Below, in pieces: positions 57,832 to 64,000 of a stretch of 64,000 nucleotides of DNA; within the stretch, counting starts at the first letter, position 1; every line of letters starts with the position of its first letter. The notes below the pieces were generated by a model. The model saw only the letters and a program-made list of their open reading frames with translations, was not told the DNA's origin and did not search any database. The translations under genes and the position numbers were made by a program. Source of the stretch: Enterococcus saigonensis. GTDB taxonomy: Bacteria > Bacillota > Bacilli > Lactobacillales > Enterococcaceae. The stretch lies in contig NZ_AP022822.1 of NCBI RefSeq assembly GCF_011397115.1, positions 2,336,001 to 2,400,000 of the forward strand, written 5' to 3'.

Positions 57832-58488
57832 TTATTGCAATGTTAAAAACATACCAACAAAGCCTAAACCATTATAAAGCATATGCACAAGCATTGAACA
57901 ACGTAAATCTTGTGTTTTTTGATACACACTTGCCAATACAATTCCTAGGGTCATATATAAAACCAGTGCCATTGAAAGTCGCGGTTCATGCATCAAACCA
58001 AATAATAACGCGGAAGTTATTATCGCGAATAGGTTGTCTTTTGTGGTGTCATTATTCCAAAAATAATTCATAAAAATACCACGAAACAGCAATTCTTCAA
58101 TCATGGGCGCTAAGATGACGCCATAGACAGTCAGTGTAATTGGATTTACCAAAAAACTTTGGTTTATTCCAGCTTGATTTTCCGTTGTTTCTGGTAAGAA
58201 ATTCGCTAAAATAATGTTAGCAGCAAACATCGCCAACACTCCCAAAAGCACATATTTCCATTTTCCCGTAATTTTTTTTTGCCCAATTTTTCGCGGGTTA
58301 TACACAACCAATTGCTTTTGGTAGCGAGTAGCTAAAAAATAAATAAAACCGCCAGCAACTAAAATACTAATTAAAGCAAGCATGCCATCACTAATCCCTG
58401 GTAAGAAAACCACGGTTGAGACGAGAGTTTGCAATAAAATAAAACCACAATAAAAAATTAAACGTTTTAATAAATTTGTTTGTGTCAT
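57832..58488 (-). CDS. CPBP family intramembrane metalloprotease
   Basis: The 218-residue protein has about seven membrane segments and the CPBP motifs: EELLFRGIFM (Glu131, Glu132, Arg136), FGLMHEP and HMLYNG. Such proteases act on prenylated or small membrane proteins, and several are linked to bacteriocin immunity or maturation. No bacteriocin gene lies near. It is followed by a terminator shared with the sensor kinase. Confidence 0.9.
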   Translation of the reverse strand: MTQTNLLKRLIFYCGFILLQTLVSTVVFLPGISDGMLALISILVAGGFIYFLATRYQKQLVVYNPRKIGQKKITGKWKYVLLGVLAMFAANIILANFLPETTENQAGINQSFLVNPITLTVYGVILAPMIEELLFRGIFMNYFWNNDTTKDNLFAIITSALLFGLMHEPRLSMALVLYMTLGIVLASVYQKTQDLRCSMLVHMLYNGLGFVGMFLTLQ

Positions 58489-58539
58489 ATCATTCCTCCA
58501 ATAAATCAGATTGTCTTGTCATTCAAAGTTAAACAGAAA

Positions 58540-58576
58540 GGCGAAATTCCACTCGAACAACGAGTAAAATTTCACC
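58540..58576 (-). terminator. Terminator of ftsY
   Basis: On the minus strand, GGTGAAATT and AATTTCGCC flank a second stem ACTCG/CGAGT, and TTTCTGTTT follows. It separates ftsY from the CPBP gene. Confidence 0.65.
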
Positions 58577-58624
58577 TTATTTTTAAAGCAAACAAAGAAA
58601 TTTTTTAACTATTACTAGTCGTAA

Positions 58625-60022
58625 CTAGACATCTTTAATCAAACCTTTAAATAGTCCTACAATAAATTCGTTTGGATCAAATGGCTCTAAGTCATCAATT
58701 CCCTCTCCCAAACCAACTAATTTAACAGGTAAATGCAATTCGTTACGAATTGCTAAAACAATCCCACCTTTAGCTGTACCATCTAATTTGGTTAAGATTA
58801 GTCCGGTCACATCGGTAGTCTCTTTAAATTGTTTTGCTTGAACCATAGCATTTTGGCCAGTCGTTGCATCTAAAACAAGTAATACCTCGTGCGGGGCATC
58901 GGGCGCCTCACGTTTAATAACTCGCTTAATTTTTTCTAACTCATTCATTAAATTTACTTTATTTTGCAAGCGACCCGCTGTATCCACCAACAAAATATCT
59001 GCATTTTGGACTTTTGCTTTTTCCATCGCATCATAAACTACAGCTGCCGGATCCCCTCCTGCATTGCCACGGACAACTTCGACACCTGCTCGTTGACCCC
59101 AGACAACTAATTGATCAATCGCTCCGGCACGGAAAGTATCCGCTGCTGCTAAAAGCACTTTTTTGCCAGCTTGCTTGTATTCATAGGCTAATTTACCAAT
59201 ACTAGTTGTTTTTCCCACACCATTTACGCCGACAAAAAGCATGACTGTTAAGCCTTCTGGTTGAATATTTAATGTATTTACTTCGTCTGTGCCCGCTTCA
59301 TCATACAAGTCCACCAATTTTTCAATCATAACATTTTGCACTTCGGCAGGTTTTTTTACATTCCGTAATTTGACTTCTTGACGTAAATCATCCGCAATTT
59401 TCATCGCTGCTTCAAAGCCAACGTCAGCACCAATGAGTGTTTCTTCGACTTCTTCAAAAAATTCTTCATCTACACTACGAAAGTTAGCAAATAGCTCATT
59501 TAGACGTTGACCGAATGTTTTTCGGGATTTTTTCAATCCTTTGTCGTATTTTTCTTGAACGGTGTCAGAAGCAATAGTTTCGTTTGGCGATTTGCTTTCT
59601 TTTTCTTGTGTTTCAAAAGTAGTAACACTATCCACAGGCGGAACTGAAATACTTTCCTCTGGCTGCTCTGTTTTAATCAGTGCTTGTTCTTCTGAATTTT
59701 TGTCTAGTTTTTCAACTGCACTGTCCGCTGAATTTTTTTCTTCTGTAATATTTTTTGTTACTTGTGAAGCCATGCTATCTTCTTTTGAAGAAGACGCTAT
59801 CATTGATGATTTCTCATCTTCTTTGGCAGGAAAACCTTCATCTGCTTTTTCTTTCTCGCTATCAGAAAGTATCTCTGGTACACTTTTAACCGGAGTAGTT
59901 GCTTTTTCCTGTTCACTCTCGCTTGCTGTTATTTCTTCTGTGGGTGCTACTGGTGTTTCTGCGGAGGGTTTCGTTTCATTTTCCCCCATCAAAGCTTTTT
60001 TTATTTTATCAAAAAAACCCAT
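58625..60022 (-). CDS. ftsY: Signal recognition particle receptor FtsY
   Basis: The 465-residue GTPase docks SRP-ribosome complexes at the membrane. The first 155 or so residues are an acidic, low-complexity A domain (many Glu, Ser, Thr). The NG domain follows: GVNGVGKTTSIGKLAYEY (P loop), DTFRAGAIDQL, VDTAGRLQNK, LTKLDGTAKGG and GLGEGIDDLEPFDP. It lies after smc and a HAD gene, the usual order in lactobacilli and enterococci. Confidence 0.96.
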   Translation of the reverse strand: MGFFDKIKKALMGENETKPSAETPVAPTEEITASESEQEKATTPVKSVPEILSDSEKEKADEGFPAKEDEKSSMIASSSKEDSMASQVTKNITEEKNSADSAVEKLDKNSEEQALIKTEQPEESISVPPVDSVTTFETQEKESKSPNETIASDTVQEKYDKGLKKSRKTFGQRLNELFANFRSVDEEFFEEVEETLIGADVGFEAAMKIADDLRQEVKLRNVKKPAEVQNVMIEKLVDLYDEAGTDEVNTLNIQPEGLTVMLFVGVNGVGKTTSIGKLAYEYKQAGKKVLLAAADTFRAGAIDQLVVWGQRAGVEVVRGNAGGDPAAVVYDAMEKAKVQNADILLVDTAGRLQNKVNLMNELEKIKRVIKREAPDAPHEVLLVLDATTGQNAMVQAKQFKETTDVTGLILTKLDGTAKGGIVLAIRNELHLPVKLVGLGEGIDDLEPFDPNEFIVGLFKGLIKDV

Positions 60023-60054
60023 ATTGAACCTCCTTATTGCAAATTTGCATAAAC

Positions 60055-60864
60055 TTATTGTAACACGTATTTTTCAATCACTTGTGCAACTCCATCTGCA
60101 TCGTTACTAGCAGTAATAACATCAGCCGCATCTTTTACCATTGTCACCGCGTTAGCCATTGCCACACCTGTGCCAGCATATTCAATCATCGGTAAGTCGT
60201 TTTCTTCATCCCCAATAGCCATAATTTCGTTAGCTGTTATTCCAAGATGTTGGGCTAATAACTGGCAACCATACGCTTTAGTAACACCTTTTGGCATAAA
60301 TTCCAATAGAACGTCCCGTGTTTTGATTATTTCATAACGTTCCTTAAATTCAGTTGGAATTTTAGCCAACTGCTGATCCAAATACGTTTGTTCAAAAGCT
60401 ACTACAGCTTTGTTGTATAATAAAGATTCGGTTAATTCTGCTTCAGAAAATTGTTGAAATTGTAATAATGGATTTAACTTAGAATAAATGGAAAGATGAT
60501 TGGGCGCAGTTGGTAGGATGTAGACAACTTCATCAGAAACAACATCTAACGGCAAAGCTAAATCACGAGCCAACTTTACTAATTCCATAACATTATCATA
60601 ACTCAAAACTGACTTTGCCATAACCTCGCCGGTATCATTTTTTTGTACTAAACCACCATTAAACGTAATGCTATAATCTCCCGGCTCTTTTAAGTTTAAT
60701 TCATCTAAATAAGGTCTGATTGCTCGCAAAGGGCGCCCTGTACATAAAACGATTTTTACACCTTGTGCTCTAGCCTTCGCTAAGGCTTCCTGATTACGCT
60801 GACTAATTTTCTTTTCTTGATTTAATAATGTTCCGTCAAGATCAATAGCAATCATTTTAATCAC
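60055..60864 (-). CDS. Cof-type HAD-IIB phosphatase
   Basis: The 269-residue enzyme has the HAD motifs IAIDLDGTLL (Asp7, Asp9 region), LCTGRP, and GDEENDLPMIEYAGTGVAMANA at the C-terminus, with a type IIB cap between. It removes phosphate from sugar phosphates or similar; the substrate is not known. The GTG start lies nine bases after GGAG. It sits between smc and ftsY. Confidence 0.93.
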   Translation of the reverse strand: MIKMIAIDLDGTLLNQEKKISQRNQEALAKARAQGVKIVLCTGRPLRAIRPYLDELNLKEPGDYSITFNGGLVQKNDTGEVMAKSVLSYDNVMELVKLARDLALPLDVVSDEVVYILPTAPNHLSIYSKLNPLLQFQQFSEAELTESLLYNKAVVAFEQTYLDQQLAKIPTEFKERYEIIKTRDVLLEFMPKGVTKAYGCQLLAQHLGITANEIMAIGDEENDLPMIEYAGTGVAMANAVTMVKDAADVITASNDADGVAQVIEKYVLQ

Positions 60865-60911
60865 TAGAATAAACTCCTTTATAAAACTTTTGTAATTGGC
60901 TAAAAAGTGTG

Positions 60912-60940
60912 GGATAAGCTAAAAAATCTTTAGCCTATCC
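60912..60940 (-). terminator. Hairpin between smc and the HAD gene
   Basis: GGATAAGCTAAA (60912-60923) pairs with TTTAGCCTATCC (60929-60940) with one mismatch. On the minus strand CACACTTTTTAG follows. It is a weak terminator, so smc, the HAD gene and ftsY may still be partly co-transcribed. Confidence 0.5.
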
Positions 60941-61042
60941 ATTAACTTTTTTCGGCCTATAATCGAAATCTCAATAAATTTATAAAACCATTTATCAAAA
61001 CCACATCTTAAATCTTGCTAGTTATTCAAGCTTAGAATACTT

Positions 61043-64000
61043 TTAGGCTTCTGTTTTAATTTTACCGCCTTCACTAACATCTTCTAAACGGACAGAAACA
61101 ATTTTAGAAATGCCAGATTCTTGCATCGTAACACCATATAATACGTTTGCGGCTTCCATTGTCCCTTTCCGATGTGTTACTACGATAAACTGTGTATCAT
61201 CTTGGAAGCGACTCAAATAGCTCCCAAAGCGTGTCACGTTGGCTTCATCTAAAGCCGCTTCCACTTCATCCAATACACAAAATGGTACCGGACGCACTTG
61301 AATAATTGAAAATAGCAATGCAATTGCTGTTAGCGCACGTTCCCCACCAGAAAGTAAACTTAAGTTTTGTAGTTTTTTGCCTGGTGGTTGTGCTTCAATT
61401 TCAATTCCTGTATTTAATAAATCGGTTGGGTCTGTTAGCAACAATTCAGCACGCCCCCCACCAAACATTTGCGGGAAAACATCTTTAAATCGCAACCGAA
61501 TTGCTTCAAAAATTTCACCAAAACGAACTTTCACTTCTTCGTCCATTTCGTCCATCGTTTTGAATAATTGGTCTTTAGCCGCTAACAAATCATCCCGTTG
61601 ACTTGTTAAAAATGTATGGCGTCCTGATACTTGCTCATATTGTTCAATAGCATTTAGATTAACTGGTCCTAGTCGTTCAATTTCACGTTTATAACGTTGA
61701 ATTTCGCTTTTTGCCTGTTGGCTATCTGAAATTTCTGTATATTCTTTTACTGCTAATTCAAAAGTGATGCTGTACTCTTCTTGTAAATAGACTAAAAGAT
61801 TGTCTAAATGAATATCTGCACGATTTTTTGCTACTTCTTCTTTAGTCTTTTGGGATAATAATGTCTTTTGTGTTCCATTCAATTGGGTTACTTCTTCATC
61901 AGCATCGGTGATAACTTGTTGCAATTGATTACGTTCTTGGCGCTTGAGCGTCAATTCAGTCTCTAAATTCATTTTTTTCTGACTAAGCTCTGATACTTTT
62001 TTCTGCAATGCTTCTTCTGATAATTCATGATCACTGGAATTAGAATTTAAAGCTGTCATTTGTCGACTTAAGCTTTCCTGACGATTTTGGGCCTCTTTTA
62101 ATGTAGCTTCAGTAGTAGCAAGCGTTTGTTTTAAATTACTGACTTTCTCACAAGCCACAGCCAACTCTGCTTGTTTAGTTGCTAAAGCTGTACTAGCAGC
62201 TTGTCGTTTAGCTTCTATTACATCTTCTTGTTGGGTGAGCTGTTGAATTTCGTGATTAATACTTTCGCGTTGGCTATCTACTTGAGCTTGTTTGGCAATT
62301 AAATCTGCTTTTTGTTCTTCATATTCCGTTAAAAACTGCTGAACCTCTCGATTTTCATAGGCAAATACTTTTTGCTCTTTTTCTAGCCGCTGCAATTCTT
62401 GCAAAATATTTTGAACTTGATTGGTTAACTCTTGTTCTTTTAAGCGGGCACTTTCCCCACTATTACGTAATTGTTCTAATTCAGTATTCTTCTCTTTTGT
62501 TCGCGTTTCTATTAGTTGGACTTGTTTTTCTGTAGCTTGCAAGCGAGTATCTAGCATCTGAAGTTCTGCTGTTAAATTTTGTAGTTCATTAGTTTGACTA
62601 AACAGACTTCCTTGATTTCCCCGTTTGGTAGCACCACCGGTCATTGAGCCACCGGCATTCATGACATCTCCTTCTAAAGAAACAACCCGATAACGAAATT
62701 GAATATCACGCGCAATTTCATTGGCACTTGTTAAATCCTGTGCAATTAACGTAGTCCCAAGCAAGTTGTCAGAAATGGGTTGAAGTTTTTCTGCTACCTT
62801 GACCAATTGACTAGCTACACCTAAAAAACCTTTGTTTTTACTAGCCATATTCACCACTGCATCACTTACATGCCGATCTTTAATTGTTGTTAGTGGCAAA
62901 AAAGTCGCTCGACCACCACGTCGTTCTTTTAAAAACGTAATGGCTTGGCGCGCATTTCCTTCATTTTCTACAACGATATGTTGTGCCGCTCCACCTAGTG
63001 CTGTTTCAATAGCCAAGGTATATTCTGTCGGAACTTGAATGAGTTCTGCCACTGCCCCTACAATTCCCGTCAATTGTTCTTTATTTTGCAACACCATTTT
63101 GACACCTTGATAAAAGCCACTGTAATTGTCTTGAATATCTTGTAAACTTTTTTGTTTTGCTCGCACTTGTTGGACTTGCTGCATCAAACTGTACATTTTC
63201 TTTTGTTCTGTTTCAAATTCTTGCTGTAGTTTTTGCGCTTGTTGTTGAACTAGAATATACGTATTACGTTGCTCTACTAACGTTTTTTTAGCTTCAGCTA
63301 GTTTTTCTTCGAATGTAGTTTTTTGAACAGAAAGAGAGGCAATTTGATTGTGTAACTCCCCTTGTTTGGTAATTGTTTTTTGATTCTTAGCATTTTCTTG
63401 TAAATATTGCCGTTCCAAATATTTTAAATCATTGCCTATATTGGCGTGTTCCTGCATTTTCTCCACGTATTGAGATCGTAACTCTTCTAGGAGTTCTTTC
63501 GTGGATTTTTGCAGGCGAGTTAACTCCTCTTTTAACGTAGCTACATTTGCTTCCAAATTTTGTACTTGGCCATTTTTAGTAGAAAGCTCTTGAATAAGCG
63601 CTTGTTTAGCAGCTTCTAGCTGTTCGATTTTTGCTTGATTTTCAGCCAAATTTTCTTCGTATTCAGAAAAGCTACGCTTCGTGTGCTTGGAACGCTCCAA
63701 TAGTACTTCTTGTTGCCCTTCCGCTTGTTTTAAACTCTCTGTCAAAAATAATAATTGCTGATTGGCAGTTTCTAACCACTGATCCAGTTCTTGGCGTTTT
63801 TGTCTCTTAGTTTGTAGTTTATTTTCAGCGGCTGTCATTTTACGCGTTAAATTTTGTAGATCACGATTTAACTGCTGTAAATTTTCTTCTGCTTGATCCC
63901 AAGTACTCTTAGCTAGTTTAATTTCTGTTACCGTATGCGCCACATCAATGCACTTTAACTCTTCTTTTAGGCGCAAAAATTCTTTAGCTGCATGGCTTTG
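61043..64000 (-). CDS. smc: Chromosome segregation protein SMC (partial, N-terminus off window)
   Basis: The visible 985 codons stay open to the right edge, so the start and Walker A are outside. Present are the end of the first coiled coil, the hinge (LTGIVGAVAELIQVPTEYTLAIETALGGAAQHIVVENE, then RGGRATFLPL and GGSMTGGATKRGN), the second coiled coil, and the C-terminal head with the ABC signature LSLLSGGERALTAIALLF and Walker B CVLDEVEAALDEANV. With ScpA and ScpB it compacts and separates chromosomes. Confidence 0.97.
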   Translation of the reverse strand, partial: QSHAAKEFLRLKEELKCIDVAHTVTEIKLAKSTWDQAEENLQQLNRDLQNLTRKMTAAENKLQTKRQKRQELDQWLETANQQLLFLTESLKQAEGQQEVLLERSKHTKRSFSEYEENLAENQAKIEQLEAAKQALIQELSTKNGQVQNLEANVATLKEELTRLQKSTKELLEELRSQYVEKMQEHANIGNDLKYLERQYLQENAKNQKTITKQGELHNQIASLSVQKTTFEEKLAEAKKTLVEQRNTYILVQQQAQKLQQEFETEQKKMYSLMQQVQQVRAKQKSLQDIQDNYSGFYQGVKMVLQNKEQLTGIVGAVAELIQVPTEYTLAIETALGGAAQHIVVENEGNARQAITFLKERRGGRATFLPLTTIKDRHVSDAVVNMASKNKGFLGVASQLVKVAEKLQPISDNLLGTTLIAQDLTSANEIARDIQFRYRVVSLEGDVMNAGGSMTGGATKRGNQGSLFSQTNELQNLTAELQMLDTRLQATEKQVQLIETRTKEKNTELEQLRNSGESARLKEQELTNQVQNILQELQRLEKEQKVFAYENREVQQFLTEYEEQKADLIAKQAQVDSQRESINHEIQQLTQQEDVIEAKRQAASTALATKQAELAVACEKVSNLKQTLATTEATLKEAQNRQESLSRQMTALNSNSSDHELSEEALQKKVSELSQKKMNLETELTLKRQERNQLQQVITDADEEVTQLNGTQKTLLSQKTKEEVAKNRADIHLDNLLVYLQEEYSITFELAVKEYTEISDSQQAKSEIQRYKREIERLGPVNLNAIEQYEQVSGRHTFLTSQRDDLLAAKDQLFKTMDEMDEEVKVRFGEIFEAIRLRFKDVFPQMFGGGRAELLLTDPTDLLNTGIEIEAQPPGKKLQNLSLLSGGERALTAIALLFSIIQVRPVPFCVLDEVEAALDEANVTRFGSYLSRFQDDTQFIVVTHRKGTMEAANVLYGVTMQESGISKIVSVRLEDVSEGGKIKTEA

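Noticed and set aside
59562..60110. 182-codon open frame opposite the ftsY N-terminus
   Set aside because: It mirrors the low-complexity Glu/Ser/Thr-rich A domain of FtsY, gives a Ser/Phe-rich product, and has no ribosome binding site of its own.

Overview
The window looks like the chromosome of a low-GC lactic acid bacterium, most likely Enterococcus or a close relative. The AT-rich composition, strong GGAGG ribosome binding sites, the fused glutathione enzyme GshF, the CitH/CitO/OadHDB/CitCDEFX citrate locus and the smc-HAD-ftsY order all point that way. No rRNA, tRNA or CRISPR array was seen.

Bases 1 to about 18,440 are one end of a temperate siphophage-type prophage; the rest lies beyond the left edge. 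Reading leftward from the lysogeny switch (CI at 15201, Cro-like at 15041) there is one long early operon: PD-(D/E)XK-like nuclease, DUF3102, ORF6C and Rha proteins, ERF annealing protein, DUF1351, HNHc nuclease, replisome organizer, an inserted HNH homing endonuclease, SSB, dUTPase, C5 methyltransferase, small DUF1642-region proteins, then a RinA/ArpU-like late regulator and a truncated HNH gene. Rightward from the switch lie the repressor, a lipoprotein and a TPR-like protein (lysogenic conversion candidates), and the tyrosine integrase, which abuts the 3' end of the host HU gene. A three-gene cassette (977-2411) runs against the lytic operon with its own promoter and terminator. Its last protein has an N-terminal HTH resembling the AcrIIA1 N-terminal domain, which makes it the best candidate here for an undescribed (anti-)defence locus.

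Bases 18.4-33.6 kb are ordinary chromosome: hup, an aquaglyceroporin, a metallophosphoesterase, an Fe-S-biogenesis-like protein, GNATs, a YtcJ-type amidohydrolase, YueI/DUF1694, gshF, two very small membrane proteins, a quinone-reductase-like MDR, an ECF sigma/anti-sigma pair, and a Crp/Fnr-type regulator whose gene is flanked by two copies of the same palindrome.

Bases 33.7-42.1 kb are a sugar-uptake and hydrolysis island: binding lipoprotein, two ABC permeases, a small membrane protein and two tandem GH2 glycosidases in one leftward operon, with a divergent ArsR-type regulator, a dyad inside the operon promoter and a cre site at the regulator start. Bases 42.1-43.7 kb hold a LURP-one-like protein and two acetyltransferases.

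Bases 43.9-55.2 kb are the citrate fermentation locus. Leftward: oadH, oadD, oadB, a 40-residue OadG-like protein, citC, citD, citE, citF, citX, oadA. Rightward: citH, citO, citG. Together they import Mg-citrate, cleave it to acetate and oxaloacetate, decarboxylate the latter with a membrane pump, and build the lyase prosthetic group. Bases 55.2-64 kb carry a divergent two-component system, a CPBP protease, ftsY, a Cof-type HAD phosphatase and the 3' part of smc, which runs off the right edge.
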